Origin: Liquorilactobacillus mali KCTC 3596 = DSM 20444
GTDB taxonomy: Bacteria > Bacillota > Bacilli > Lactobacillales > Lactobacillaceae
DNA length: 58,138 nucleotides
Direction of reading: 5' to 3'
Assembly (NCBI RefSeq): GCF_000260415.1
Contig: NZ_BACP01000058.1
Span: forward strand, 1 to 58,138
The notes beneath the pieces are model-generated. The model saw only the letters and a program-made list of their open reading frames with translations. It did not search any database and was not told the origin of the DNA. Shown here piece after piece: positions 1 through 9,421 of the stretch (position 1 is its first letter; every line of letters begins with the position of its first letter). The position numbers and the translations under genes were made by a program.

Positions 1-294
1 CATACAAACAAAATGCATAAAAATTCAATAAATGAATTATCACATATTATTTGTTTGTCTATTTAATTATAGACGATAAAGCATTTACTGTCAACAAGTA
101 TTTATTGCTATTTCTTAAAAAAAGAATCAATCTGTTGCAGCAACATTGATTACTATACGCTCTCACAATTAAGTCGTCAAGAAAAAATTTAAAAATAAAT
201 ATCAGCAAAAAAATTCCAAAAATATCTGCCATTGAATATCCTAACTATTTTATTGTATAAATAAAAATAATTCGGAATTTAGTGTAAATACTAT
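1..294. other. AT-rich gene-free edge
   Basis: No coding region, RNA gene or convincing palindrome is visible on either strand. The stretch lies downstream of the tyrS terminator and is probably the upstream region of a gene outside the window. Confidence 0.5.
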
Positions 295-338
295 CAAAAA
301 AACTTTATTCTGAAAAAAACATTAAATTCAGAATAAAG
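295..338 (-). terminator. tyrS intrinsic terminator
   Basis: A perfect 12-bp stem (303-314 pairs with 327-338) with a 12-nt loop follows the tyrS stop on the minus strand. It leads into a T-run (complement of the A-run at 297-302). Confidence 0.85.
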
Positions 339-344
339 CTTTTT

Positions 345-1595
345 CTATTTTACTTTAGCAAGAAAATATTTCTTTTTACCCCGACGCGCAATTACAAATT
401 TTCCTTCGAATGATTCAGCAGGATTAATTATATAATCTAGATCCTTGATTCTATCACCATTTATATATATAGCTCCATTCGTAACGTCTTCACGAGCTTG
501 GCGTTTTGATTTCTCAATTTGAGTTGAAACAAGCCAATCAACAATATTCATTGACTCATTCGCAATCTCAACCGTTGGCATCTTTTTAAACCCTTGCTTT
601 ATTTCAGTAGCAGTCAGCATCTTAACATCCCCAGAAAATAATGCCTTTGAAATATGTTCAGCTTGGATTACCGCATCTTTACCATGTACAAAAGCTGTCA
701 CTTCTTCAGCCAATCTTCTTTGAGCCTCGCGCTTCTCAGGCTCAGCGGCAACCTTCTTAGCCAACTCATCAATTTCCTCTTTTGTCAAAAAAGTAAAGTA
801 TTTCAAATATTTCACTACATCGCGATCATCTTGATTCAACCAGAACTGATAAAATTCATAAGGTGTTGTTTTCTCAGGATCCAGCCAAACTGCTCCACCT
901 GCGGTTTTCCCAAACTTAGTCCCATCAGCCTTCAACATCAAGGGAATTGTTAATGCAAATGCCTCTGTATCAGACCCTTCAATCTTATGAATCATGTCAA
1001 TTCCCGCTGTGATATTTCCCCATTGATCTGCACCGCCAATTTGCAATTCAACATCCTTTTCCTTCAGTAAATGATGAAAATCAATTGACTGCAGAATTTG
1101 ATATGTGAATTCCGTAAAAGAAATTCCACTCTCTAGTCGACTCGAGACAACTTCTTTGTTCAACATTGTATTTATACTAAATAACTTCCCATAATCACGT
1201 AAGAAACTCAGCAGGTCTATTTTTGACAGCCAATCATAATTATTCACAATAGTTATATTATCCTTGCCAAAAAGGTGTTTCATTTGAGATGTCAGTGCTT
1301 CTTCATTGTGATGAACCTGCTCCATAGTCTGCAGAACTCTCTCAGAATTTCGACCAGAAGGATCACCTATTGACCCCGTACCACCGCCAATTATAATATG
1401 TGCGCGATGTCCAGCCATCTGGAATCGTTTGAGCATCATAAATGGGATAAGATGTCCAATGTGTAGGCTATCTCCAGTTGGATCAACACCACAGTATACG
1501 CCAATCGACTTTTCTTCAACTTTTTTCCTTAGTTCTTCTTCATCTGACATTTGGTTAATCGCACCACGCCATGTCAATTCATCAATAATATTCAT
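345..1595 (-). CDS. tyrS: Tyrosyl-tRNA synthetase
   Basis: Cytoplasmic class I aminoacyl-tRNA synthetase that charges tRNA-Tyr with tyrosine. The protein is 416 residues, the usual bacterial TyrRS length. A Rossmann catalytic core carries the HIGH-like motif (DSLHIGHLIPF) and the KMSKS-like loop appears as KFGKT, as in other bacterial TyrRS. The C-terminal S4-like RNA-binding domain reads QAREDVTNGAIYINGDR. The reading frame is open further upstream to 1676, but that part overlaps the T-box terminator. The ATG at 1595 sits 6 nt behind a GGAGGGG ribosome-binding site, so I start there. The gene is monocistronic, with a strong terminator downstream and a tyrosine T-box leader upstream. Confidence 0.97.
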   Translation of the reverse strand: MNIIDELTWRGAINQMSDEEELRKKVEEKSIGVYCGVDPTGDSLHIGHLIPFMMLKRFQMAGHRAHIIIGGGTGSIGDPSGRNSERVLQTMEQVHHNEEALTSQMKHLFGKDNITIVNNYDWLSKIDLLSFLRDYGKLFSINTMLNKEVVSSRLESGISFTEFTYQILQSIDFHHLLKEKDVELQIGGADQWGNITAGIDMIHKIEGSDTEAFALTIPLMLKADGTKFGKTAGGAVWLDPEKTTPYEFYQFWLNQDDRDVVKYLKYFTFLTKEEIDELAKKVAAEPEKREAQRRLAEEVTAFVHGKDAVIQAEHISKALFSGDVKMLTATEIKQGFKKMPTVEIANESMNIVDWLVSTQIEKSKRQAREDVTNGAIYINGDRIKDLDYIINPAESFEGKFVIARRGKKKYFLAKVK

Positions 1596-1610
1596 TTTTC
1601 CCCTCCTGAA

Positions 1611-1846
1611 ATAAAAAATCCCTAATACTATTAATAATAGTATTAGGGACGAAATAAATTCCGCGTTACCACCCAAGTTGTCATGATCATGACCAGCTCT
1701 TACACCGATAAAGAGGTGAACCTAATCCAAGCTCAATAGTGTAATTCGGAAGAATAATTTATCTTGATTTGCAGCACCATCAAGTCTCTTAAATAGTGAT
1801 TACCTTCCTACTATCTATCTCATTGCTTTTTGACAGATAAAGTATA
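1611..1846 (-). promoter_or_regulatory. Tyrosine T-box leader of tyrS
   Basis: The minus strand carries the conserved T-box sequence GGGTGGTAACGCGG (complement of 1661-1674). An 11-12-bp terminator hairpin follows (1619-1630 with 1638-1649) and then a T-run. A TAC triplet at 1741-1743 sits in a GAAT-TAC-ACTATTGAGC context, which resembles a specifier loop and fits tyrosine. Uncharged tRNA-Tyr is expected to stabilise the antiterminator and switch on tyrS. Confidence 0.93.
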
Positions 1847-1869
1847 ACTTAGACATACCTAAGTGTCAA
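1841..1869 (-). promoter_or_regulatory. tyrS promoter
   Basis: A -35 TTGACA (complement of 1864-1869) and a -10 TATACT (complement of 1841-1846) are separated by exactly 17 nt. The spacer is filled by an inverted repeat ACTTAG-N6-CTAAGT (1847-1864), listed in the findings. Confidence 0.85.
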
Positions 1870-2334
1870 TTAAATTCTAACTGCTTTGTTCTTGAGTTTT
1901 ACCTGGCATTCGGGACAAACTCCATAAACTTCATACTGGCTATTCAAAACCTGATAACCAGTCTTGGCTATAGCAATTTTCTCATTTTTCTTATATGAAT
2001 CATCAAAAACATCAACTATCTTATTACAATTAACACAAATTACATGATAGTGTGGCACTTCGAAATAATCATATCGCATATGCCCACCACTATCAGCCGC
2101 AATTTCAATAATCAAATTATGATCTACAAATAACTGCAGTGTATTGTACACAGTAGCCAAACTGACACTGAAACCATTTTTTCTGACATACTTGAAAATC
2201 ATCTCAATCGATGGATGAGCATGTGACGTCATTAAATATGACAGTATTACCTGTCTTTGTGGCGTATTTTTAATTTTGTTGCTCTTTAGTTTATTCGCAG
2301 CTACCAGCAAAGTATTTTGTTCCTGCGTTGCCAT
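1870..2334 (-). CDS. perR: Fur-family regulator, PerR-like
   Basis: DNA-binding metalloregulator of the Fur superfamily, 154 residues. An N-terminal winged helix (about residues 15-85, including TPQRQVILSYL and SLATVYNTL) is followed by a dimerisation domain with the HYH metal ligands. Two CxxC pairs (CVNC and CPEC) form the structural zinc site. The aspartates in RYD and KIVD match the PerR peroxide-sensing Fe/Mn site better than a Fur site, hence the PerR call. The frame opens at a GTG at 2343, but the GAGGAG site is too close to it. The ATG at 2334 has 8-nt spacing. A Fur-type operator overlaps its own leader, which suggests autoregulation. It lies downstream of sbcC with its own promoter. 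Confidence 0.85.
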   Translation of the reverse strand: MATQEQNTLLVAANKLKSNKIKNTPQRQVILSYLMTSHAHPSIEMIFKYVRKNGFSVSLATVYNTLQLFVDHNLIIEIAADSGGHMRYDYFEVPHYHVICVNCNKIVDVFDDSYKKNEKIAIAKTGYQVLNSQYEVYGVCPECQVKLKNKAVRI

Positions 2335-2356
2335 CACATTCACTCCTCAATAGTTA

Positions 2357-2389
2357 TAAATGATAATAATTCTCAACAACAATATTATA
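2357..2389 (-). promoter_or_regulatory. perR promoter region with Fur/Per-box-like operator
   Basis: A -10 TATAAT (complement of 2384-2389) precedes perR. Just downstream, 2357-2374 reads GAGAATTATTATCATTTA on the minus strand and matches the 19-bp Fur-family box at about 14 of 18 positions. The position between the -10 and the start codon fits autorepression. Confidence 0.6.
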
Positions 2390-2407
2390 CCTTAGACAAA
2401 AAAAAGT

Positions 2408-5400
2408 CTATCTAAGAGTTGGCAACTCTTCAAAATCAAAAATATAATGCGCCACACTGCGTCCATTTTTAGATTCTATTCTTAACTGTGCCGGCAATTG
2501 TTCACGTAATGCACTTACATGACTAATTATTCCAATTAAACGATTCTTTCCTTCTAAAGTCTGGAGTGCTTCTAATGCAACTTGCAATGAATCGTCATCC
2601 AGTGCACCAAAACCTTCATCAATAAACAAAGCATCAATTTGAGTTCCTCCATTTATACTCTGAACAACTTCTGCCATGGCAAGCGCTAGACACAATGCCG
2701 CAATAAAACTCTCACCACCAGAAAGAGTCTTGACACTTCTAAGTTTACCCAAATCAGCATCAAAAATATCCAACTCGAGTCCCGTATCTGTAGCATAAGT
2801 TCCGTTACTCTTGTCAAGTTCAAAATAATATCGCTCATTCGTTAGATTCATTAATTTAACATTGGCTACTTGCAGCACCTGTCTCATATATTTGCGCAAG
2901 ACATATCGCTCTAGGCCTAATTTAACTTTCCCTTTCCCACCTATCACTTCCAATAATTGGTTCCATTGAGCATCAAGTTTGAGTTTTGTCTGATATTCGG
3001 TCCATCTTTTTTTAACAGTCTGAGTAACTTTGAATAGTTCAGAGTATTCCTGTGAATTCTTTTCATATTCCGCAAAAGCAAATTCTTTGTCCTGTTTTAA
3101 TTGCACCAGTCTTGCATCTAATTCTGTAATATTTTGAATATCTTTACCATCCGTTCTCATTTCAAGATCAGCAATTTGTGTCTTTAATTCAACAATTTTA
3201 TTCTGATAATTCCGAATTTCTGATTCAATCACAGCAATCTCTTTTACCTCATCAATCCCTGACCTCATCTTAGCAATGGTTAAATTCTTGTCATGCTTGA
3301 ACATAATTTCATTGAGTTTTTTTCTATTTTGTCGCAAACTCGCTTCTAAAGAACCATTTGTTTCTTTAAGACCTTCAAGTCTCTCAGTAAGCATCGTTAA
3401 GCTGGTAGCAAGCTTGACCGCCTGATCGACAACTTTTTTCTTTTCTGTCTCAAAATCTGTAATTACTTGTTGTTTTTCGAATATAAGTAGTTCCATTTGT
3501 TGTAATGAAGTAATGCCATTTGGTATTTCTGCGTGAACCGTTGCTAATTTTGCCTCTATTTTAGCAATGTCGAGTTTAAAACCACGTTCTTGTTCTTTTA
3601 ACGATTCCATTTTCTCTTCAAACTTTGCTTTTTCATGCAGCATATCTTCAAGATTTATTGAGGCATCTTTAATATTCTGTTTTTGCTCCTTTAGCTCCCG
3701 AATCCCAGTATTTAAATCTTTTTTTAATTCAGAGACCCGTATCTGCATCTCCGCAAAATCAACTTCTTTTATATTCAGAATATCATTCAATTTTTGCAAG
3801 TCTTGGTCGGAAGTGATCATTAGTTCTGCAATTCTTTCCTCATTGGTATCAATCTTGCCCGCTATTTCACCACTATTTTGCATTAATTTCTGTTGCTTTT
3901 TTGCTGCATCTTCAACATCGCTTTCTGTCACCTCAACTAGCAATTCATCTATCATCGATGCTTGTGGATGTTCTAATGAACCGCATAGCGGACAAGGTTC
4001 ACCTGGTTTTAACTTCTTACTTAACATAATTATCTGATTTTTTGCTAGTACAGCATCTAATTCTTCGTGCTTTTCTTTTGCAATGCTCATCTGCTTTTTT
4101 GTATCTGCTAAATCAGCTTTCAGTTTTGTTAAAGTTACCTTTAATTTACCAACCTTGGACTTGTTTTCCTCCATTTCTTCTATCAATTCATCTGCTTTGG
4201 TGAGATTGCTCCCTGTTTCTTGCAATTTCAATTCTTTTTCTGATATACCTTCGTTCAGCTTAATAATTCCCTGCTGCTTTTCAATATTTTTCTGGTCTAG
4301 AGCTAATGTTTTCTCTAGTTTGGTTATCTCATTTTTAAGTATCTTGAACTCATTGCCAGCAGTTATCCGTTCAACATCTAATTGCGCTGCTTTTTCAACA
4401 TAAACCTTCTTATCTTTTAATCGTCTTACATCATCAGTTAAAGAATTAATTTCATCTTCTTTTGCTTCTAAATTCCTATTTTCTTCTTGATTTGCCCTAA
4501 GTTTCTCTTCGACAGTTCTTTTCTGTGCAGCAACCTCTTCAATTTTGTCCTTTGTTTTATCATAGGACGATTGTTGTTCTTCAAGCCTTAAAACTAACTG
4601 TTCATTTTTCTGAAGCCATTTCAACTCATTTAATTTTTTCTCTTCTTCTTTAAGCCAGTCTTCATTTCTAAATTCAAGTAAACTGTTTTTAATAGATCCT
4701 AATGTTTCAAAGTCCTGCAGTAATAGTTTGTTTTTCAGTAAATTATCTTGCGCATCTGCAACCTGTTCTTCCATCTTGGTTAACTTTAACTTAGCAGCAT
4801 CTCTAACTCGCTTACTCTCTTTATTTCTTTCACCTGCAGCCTCTAACCAACTGGCCACATCCAGTTTGCTATCGATTCCATTGATTTGGCCCTTTAATGC
4901 ATCAATCTCATTCTGCTTTTCTTGGATCTGATTATGTGTCTCTTTTGCTTGGTTTTGAATATCATCCGCCCATTTCTTAAACAAACTCGTAGAAAAGAGC
5001 TCACGTAATAGTTTTTCTTTTTCATTACTATCTGAATCTAAAAAATTCCGAAATTTTCCCTGCGGCAACATAATTATCTGTGTAAACTGTTCTAATGTCA
5101 GATGAATTAATTCTTGAATAAATTTATTGACTAGCCCAACTTTATTTAGTTCAACTTCTTTACCATCATCTTGATAGCTCAGCAGTACTGTCATATTTTG
5201 AATTTTTGTTCCAGAACCTCTCTTTTTGATAATGACTTGTTTGGGTTGGCGTTTAATACGATAAACTTTATCTTGATGTTCAAAAATAAATTCAACTTCT
5301 GTCACCTCAGATTCTTTGGCAAAACCTGAGCGCATTGCTTCTGCCTCACGATCATCCCCTGATGTGCTTCCAAAAAGAGCAAAACACATGGCGTCAAAAA

Positions 5401-5527
5401 TCGTCGTTTTTCCACTACCAGTTTTACCACTGATTAGAAAAAGCGGTTGTTCAGCAAAACGTGTAAAATCAATTTCTTGTTTTGCATATGGCCCAAAATT
5501 AGTCATCTTTATTTTCAGCGGCTTCAT
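2408..5527 (-). CDS. sbcC: SbcC, DNA-hairpin exonuclease ATPase subunit
   Basis: SMC/Rad50-like ATPase of the SbcCD nuclease, which opens hairpins and trims protein-blocked DNA ends. It has 1039 residues, typical for SbcC. The N-terminal Walker A is GKTGSGKTT (residues 34-42). Long coiled coils flank a Rad50-type zinc hook CPLC (C512, C515). The C-terminal half has the LSGGES signature (about residue 930) and a Walker B ending in FIDEGFGALD. Its ATG overlaps the sbcD stop by 4 nt, so the two are translationally coupled. Transcription is probably driven from the LexA-boxed promoter in front of sbcD. Confidence 0.96.
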   Translation of the reverse strand: MKPLKIKMTNFGPYAKQEIDFTRFAEQPLFLISGKTGSGKTTIFDAMCFALFGSTSGDDREAEAMRSGFAKESEVTEVEFIFEHQDKVYRIKRQPKQVIIKKRGSGTKIQNMTVLLSYQDDGKEVELNKVGLVNKFIQELIHLTLEQFTQIIMLPQGKFRNFLDSDSNEKEKLLRELFSTSLFKKWADDIQNQAKETHNQIQEKQNEIDALKGQINGIDSKLDVASWLEAAGERNKESKRVRDAAKLKLTKMEEQVADAQDNLLKNKLLLQDFETLGSIKNSLLEFRNEDWLKEEEKKLNELKWLQKNEQLVLRLEEQQSSYDKTKDKIEEVAAQKRTVEEKLRANQEENRNLEAKEDEINSLTDDVRRLKDKKVYVEKAAQLDVERITAGNEFKILKNEITKLEKTLALDQKNIEKQQGIIKLNEGISEKELKLQETGSNLTKADELIEEMEENKSKVGKLKVTLTKLKADLADTKKQMSIAKEKHEELDAVLAKNQIIMLSKKLKPGEPCPLCGSLEHPQASMIDELLVEVTESDVEDAAKKQQKLMQNSGEIAGKIDTNEERIAELMITSDQDLQKLNDILNIKEVDFAEMQIRVSELKKDLNTGIRELKEQKQNIKDASINLEDMLHEKAKFEEKMESLKEQERGFKLDIAKIEAKLATVHAEIPNGITSLQQMELLIFEKQQVITDFETEKKKVVDQAVKLATSLTMLTERLEGLKETNGSLEASLRQNRKKLNEIMFKHDKNLTIAKMRSGIDEVKEIAVIESEIRNYQNKIVELKTQIADLEMRTDGKDIQNITELDARLVQLKQDKEFAFAEYEKNSQEYSELFKVTQTVKKRWTEYQTKLKLDAQWNQLLEVIGGKGKVKLGLERYVLRKYMRQVLQVANVKLMNLTNERYYFELDKSNGTYATDTGLELDIFDADLGKLRSVKTLSGGESFIAALCLALAMAEVVQSINGGTQIDALFIDEGFGALDDDSLQVALEALQTLEGKNRLIGIISHVSALREQLPAQLRIESKNGRSVAHYIFDFEELPTLR

Positions 5528-6645
5528 TCTTCTTCACCACCAATCACACGTTCAAGACTATTAGATGCCCATTTTTTTTGCTGCTCCGTTATTTTTTCAC
5601 CTGTCATATCCTCAAAAAAATTCTCTAACAACCTCATTGGATCTAATTCAAGCACAATGTCTTCATTCTTCGGAAGATCTACTATTTGATTTTCACGACT
5701 TAAGCTTATTATTTTGGGATAGAATTCACGCAAATTATTCATGACGTTTGGAATAACCGCCTTATCTGTCAGTGTAATCGCTACGAAATCTTCATTGTCT
5801 ACTTCGTTATATACACTTGGCGAAATCAGCTCTTCATACCTATCTTGCAGCAATACAATATCATTAAGAGGTTTTATAGCAACAAAATCAGAATGGAAAG
5901 GTTCAGTATCAACAATCCATACACCCTTAGTAGTCTCTGCTTCTGACACTGAAAACTTAGCAAGAGACCCACTATATTTAATTCGTTCATCATGCAATGC
6001 ATTAACATCATGAAGATGACCCAAAGCTACGTAATCAAAGTCTGTAAGGAGGTCTAATGGTACAGCGTTTAATCCTCCTACCTCAATTTTTGTTTCAGAA
6101 TCAGTTTTGGTACTACCAGCTGCAAAAAAATGTGCGACCAACACATGTTTTTTATTTGCAGCAAAGTTCTCTTTCATTTTTTTTATTATCTTTTTCATAG
6201 CAACAGTCAAATCAGTCAATGATTCATCCGCAAAAAAGTTTCTAGCCTGAAATATTTGAAAATACGGTAATAAAAAGAACTGTGTATCTGAAAATTCAAC
6301 AGGTGTCATTGCTTCTTCGATACTAGTATTCAAGAAGTATTGCGTCGCTTTAAACCATTCCCTTCCAGTATTCAGTCTAGCTGCTGAATCATGATTACCA
6401 CTGATAGCCAAGATTGGTTTCTTTAATTTTAAATTCAGCTCTACAATCATTTTATTCAAACGATTTACAGAATCTTCATTTGGCAAAGCTCTATCATATA
6501 AGTCACCAGCAATTACAATTGCATCAACTTTCTTTTCTAACGCAATTTTTGTAATTTGTGCAAAATCATGCTCCTGTTCCTTCGCTAAATCATATCCGTA
6601 TAATTTTCTCCCGATATGCCAGTCTGCTGTATGTAAGAAGCGCAT
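5524..6645 (-). CDS. sbcD: SbcD, DNA exonuclease subunit
   Basis: Mre11-like calcineurin-type metallophosphoesterase, the nuclease subunit of SbcCD. It has 373 residues. The metal-binding motifs are in the canonical order: DWHIGR near the N-terminus, GDLYDR, then GNHD, and later GHLHD. First gene of the sbcDC operon, with a 4-nt ATGA overlap to sbcC. The AGGTGG ribosome-binding site supports the ATG at 6645. A LexA-type SOS box lies 20 nt upstream. Confidence 0.96.
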   Translation of the reverse strand: MRFLHTADWHIGRKLYGYDLAKEQEHDFAQITKIALEKKVDAIVIAGDLYDRALPNEDSVNRLNKMIVELNLKLKKPILAISGNHDSAARLNTGREWFKATQYFLNTSIEEAMTPVEFSDTQFFLLPYFQIFQARNFFADESLTDLTVAMKKIIKKMKENFAANKKHVLVAHFFAAGSTKTDSETKIEVGGLNAVPLDLLTDFDYVALGHLHDVNALHDERIKYSGSLAKFSVSEAETTKGVWIVDTEPFHSDFVAIKPLNDIVLLQDRYEELISPSVYNEVDNEDFVAITLTDKAVIPNVMNNLREFYPKIISLSRENQIVDLPKNEDIVLELDPMRLLENFFEDMTGEKITEQQKKWASNSLERVIGGEEE

Positions 6646-6664
6646 CCTATCCCCACCTTTTTTA

Positions 6665-6691
6665 CGAACGTCTGTTCATTTTAAAAGTATA
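6665..6691 (-). promoter_or_regulatory. sbcDC promoter with LexA (SOS) box
   Basis: Minus-strand TGAACAGACGTTCG (6665-6678) fits the Gram-positive LexA/DinR consensus CGAACRNRYGTTYG closely: both half-sites are present with a 4-nt centre. A -10-like TATACT lies immediately upstream (complement of 6686-6691). A repressor here would cover the transcription start of sbcDC. Confidence 0.75.
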
Positions 6692-6730
6692 ACATATCTT
6701 GCCTTTGATATTTACTCACTTGCAAAGTGT

Positions 6731-6761
6731 AAATAAAAGGACCAGTCAAAAGTCGTCCTTT
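6731..6761 (-). terminator. Possible ackA terminator
   Basis: On the minus strand AAAGGAC (complement of 6755-6761) pairs with GTCCTTT (complement of 6736-6742). A short T-rich tail follows. It is about 120 nt after the ackA stop and moderately strong. Confidence 0.4.
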
Positions 6762-6881
6762 GTCCTAGTCCCTTCATTTTTTTACATGTAAAAAATATGC
6801 ATAAGCCAAAATAATCCAATTGTCTTCAAATTTCTTCAATTTATATTGATCTTTCAGAAATATTATACAAAATATCTAGTA

Positions 6882-8063
6882 CTATTTATTACGCAATGCT
6901 AAAATCTGTCTAACCATTGATAATTCCTCATTTGTTGGGATTATCATTATTTTTGCAGAAGAATCTTCCGCTGATATTACCCCTTCTTTATTTGTTTCAT
7001 TGGCATCCTGAGAGATTTTCAGACCCAACACTTGCAGTTTCTCAACAATAAGATTACGTAATTCTCGATTATTTTCTCCAATTCCACCAGCAAATACCAG
7101 AACATCCAGTCCACCCAATTCAGCATAATAGCTTCCGACATACTTGACTATGCGATTAATAAAAATGTCGATTGCAAGTTTTACCTGTTCTTGCTCCGAG
7201 TTTGCCAATAAATCCCGCATATCCGAAGATATCCCGGAAACACCAAGTAGTCCGGATTCCTTATTCAGCATCAACAGAACTTCGTTCAAACTTAGTGATA
7301 GTTTCTTCATCAGATATGGAATGATCGATGGATCAACATCGCCAGCACGTGTTCCCATTGTTAAGCCTGTCAAGGGTGTAAATCCCATTGATGTATCAAA
7401 TGCCTTACCATCTTTTTCAGCAGCTACTGATGCTCCGCTTCCTAAATGAAGTGTTATCATCTTCAAAGATTTCAACGGCTTATTTAGCAAATCTGCTGCC
7501 CGATGAGAAATATATTCATGGCTAATTCCATGTTCTCCATATCTTCTAATTCCAAATTTCTTTGTATATTCATATGGTATGCTGAAAATCGCATTTTTTT
7601 CAGGTAAATCCGTGAAGAATTGACTATCAAAAACAGCATATTGTGGAACTTCAGACAATGTCTGCTTCATGATATTCACATATTTAACTTCCATTGGATT
7701 ATGTAAAGGTGCAAAATCATTCATTTTAGATAACTTGTTTAAATTATCCTCTGTCAATTCGACAGCTTCCTTAAACAGTTCACCACCTGCAACAACACGA
7801 TGCCCTACAGCCTCTATTTCTCCTAAATCAGTAATGATTTTAAGTTCTTGCAACTTTTCAAAAATTAACTCAGCAGCCTTTTCATAAGATAAATTATCAA
7901 TCTTAATCTCATACTTTTTGCCACTGTATTTAACTTCGAATAGGGATCCTAGCATGTTTATTCGTTCTACTAGGCCCTTCGCGATAACACTCTCATCACT
8001 TGCTTCAAATAACTTCCATTTAACTGAAGAACTTCCTGCATTTACCAAGAATACCTTACCCAA
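6882..8063 (-). CDS. ackA: Acetate kinase
   Basis: Cytoplasmic ASKHA-fold kinase that interconverts acetyl phosphate plus ADP with acetate plus ATP, the last step of acetate formation. It has 393 residues, the normal length. The N-terminal phosphate loop VNAGSSSVKWKLFE, the substrate-binding stretch RRYGEHGISHEYIS, TMGTRAGDVDPS and the C-terminal AGGIGEN motif are all present. The RRYGEHG and AGDVDP segments differ slightly from the common RRYGFHG and SGDIDP, so this is a somewhat diverged copy. The start is a TTG with a GGAGGT site 7 nt upstream; no in-frame ATG fits better. It stands alone and diverges from the CorA-type gene. Confidence 0.94.
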   Translation of the reverse strand: MGKVFLVNAGSSSVKWKLFEASDESVIAKGLVERINMLGSLFEVKYSGKKYEIKIDNLSYEKAAELIFEKLQELKIITDLGEIEAVGHRVVAGGELFKEAVELTEDNLNKLSKMNDFAPLHNPMEVKYVNIMKQTLSEVPQYAVFDSQFFTDLPEKNAIFSIPYEYTKKFGIRRYGEHGISHEYISHRAADLLNKPLKSLKMITLHLGSGASVAAEKDGKAFDTSMGFTPLTGLTMGTRAGDVDPSIIPYLMKKLSLSLNEVLLMLNKESGLLGVSGISSDMRDLLANSEQEQVKLAIDIFINRIVKYVGSYYAELGGLDVLVFAGGIGENNRELRNLIVEKLQVLGLKISQDANETNKEGVISAEDSSAKIMIIPTNEELSMVRQILALRNK

Positions 8064-8206
8064 TCAAAGCACCTCCATTATTATTAACTTAATTATATCG
8101 TACTTCTTATTTTCTGACAGTATTCCATTAAAATTTGCACAAATCAAGCACCTACTAAAAAAGTATGCTAAAATTTTTCGTAATAACTAATTAAGAGGTA
8201 ACTACC

Positions 8207-9115
8207 ATGATTACAAAGCATATAATAGAAGGAAAAAGAAACTCATTCACTTGGTTCGACGTTTGTGACATCACCGATGAAGACAAAAATAACCTCATTG
8301 AAAACCATGAACTCAATCCCAGACACATTGCATACGCAACAGATAAACATGAAAGAGCTCGCTACGATCAGCAAGAAAACATCGAAATATTGATTTATAA
8401 CTTACCTGTTAAAAAAAATGTCGACACTAATAATTTTGTTTTGGAGCCAATCACATTTTTGGTCAAGAAAAATACTGTTTTTACCTTCCGTTCTAAATTC
8501 TTAGATCTTGATACTGCAAAAACGATTGCAAAAGCGACTCATTTGGATGCATCAATAAAAACCTTGATTTTAACTATCTTATATCAAGTCACAATCTGCT
8601 TTCAAGATGCCATTGACAATCTAAACCTCACACGCGATCGTTATTTAAATAACCTTAAACACAAAATAAGCAATCAGAATCTGATTCAGTTATCAAATGT
8701 TGAACGCAGTCTTGTTTATATCGCTAGTGGTATCAAAACAAATCTATTAGTTCTTGAGAATATAACTGAAAATCAATCTTCACAAGAATTATCTCAAACA
8801 GAAAAAAAACTCTTGCATAATATTTCAATTGAAGCCCATCAGGCAGAACAAACTGTCGAGATTGCATTAGAAGTTACTGAGCGTATATCTGCAACGTCGA
8901 ACAACTTACTCAATAATAATTTAAATGATGTTATGCGTTTTTTGACTGTTTGGTCTCTTGTGCTAACAATTCCGACTATTATCACAGGCTTTTATGGTAT
9001 GAATGTAGTTCTACCATTCGCTAAGGGTTCGATTGCATGGGTCAATATTACATTTGCGACAATAATTATGATAATAATTCTAGTTATTTTTTTCAAAATT
9101 CGTAGATTTTTCTAA
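8207..9115 (+). CDS. CorA-family divalent cation transporter
   Basis: Membrane transporter of the CorA superfamily (Mg2+ and related ions), 302 residues. The long N-terminal cytoplasmic domain is acidic and helical. The C-terminus has two membrane segments (about residues 245-265 and 273-298), and the signature YGMNV closes the first. The protein ends in a basic IRRFF tail facing the cytoplasm. A GAGGT site precedes the ATG. Transcribed divergently from ackA. The ion cannot be told from sequence (Mg2+, Co2+, Ni2+ or Zn2+). Confidence 0.9.
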   Translation: MITKHIIEGKRNSFTWFDVCDITDEDKNNLIENHELNPRHIAYATDKHERARYDQQENIEILIYNLPVKKNVDTNNFVLEPITFLVKKNTVFTFRSKFLDLDTAKTIAKATHLDASIKTLILTILYQVTICFQDAIDNLNLTRDRYLNNLKHKISNQNLIQLSNVERSLVYIASGIKTNLLVLENITENQSSQELSQTEKKLLHNISIEAHQAEQTVEIALEVTERISATSNNLLNNNLNDVMRFLTVWSLVLTIPTIITGFYGMNVVLPFAKGSIAWVNITFATIIMIIILVIFFKIRRFF

Positions 9116-9421
9116 AAATGTTGCAAAAAGCCGAAATATTTGTAATTTATCTTCTTAATACCCCCCAAAATGGGACCATCAAATAAAAAAAGCATTTTTT
9201 TCTATTTTTTTTCTGCAAATACTAAAATTTCTGGCAATTTTTTATCCATTTTTGTCACATTTAATGAAAGGTCTCATAAACACCTTCACTTTAGCAATAT
9301 TTCGCTTTTTTATTCTGAATTATCACTTATTTATATTACGATATATTACAAAAGCAATAAAATGTTACAAAAAAGATCCCTATAGTAACAGAACTGCTAT
9401 TTTCCTGTCATGTTTAATGGA
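9116..9421. other. AT-rich gap upstream of apf
   Basis: No convincing gene is seen here. Short open frames start without ribosome-binding sites. The right end carries the putative apf promoter. Confidence 0.5.

Noticed and set aside
2391-2417. Possible terminator CTTAGA...TCTAAG at the end of sbcC
   Set aside because: The T-run forms the loop rather than the tail, and the arms overlap the stop codon; too weak to call.
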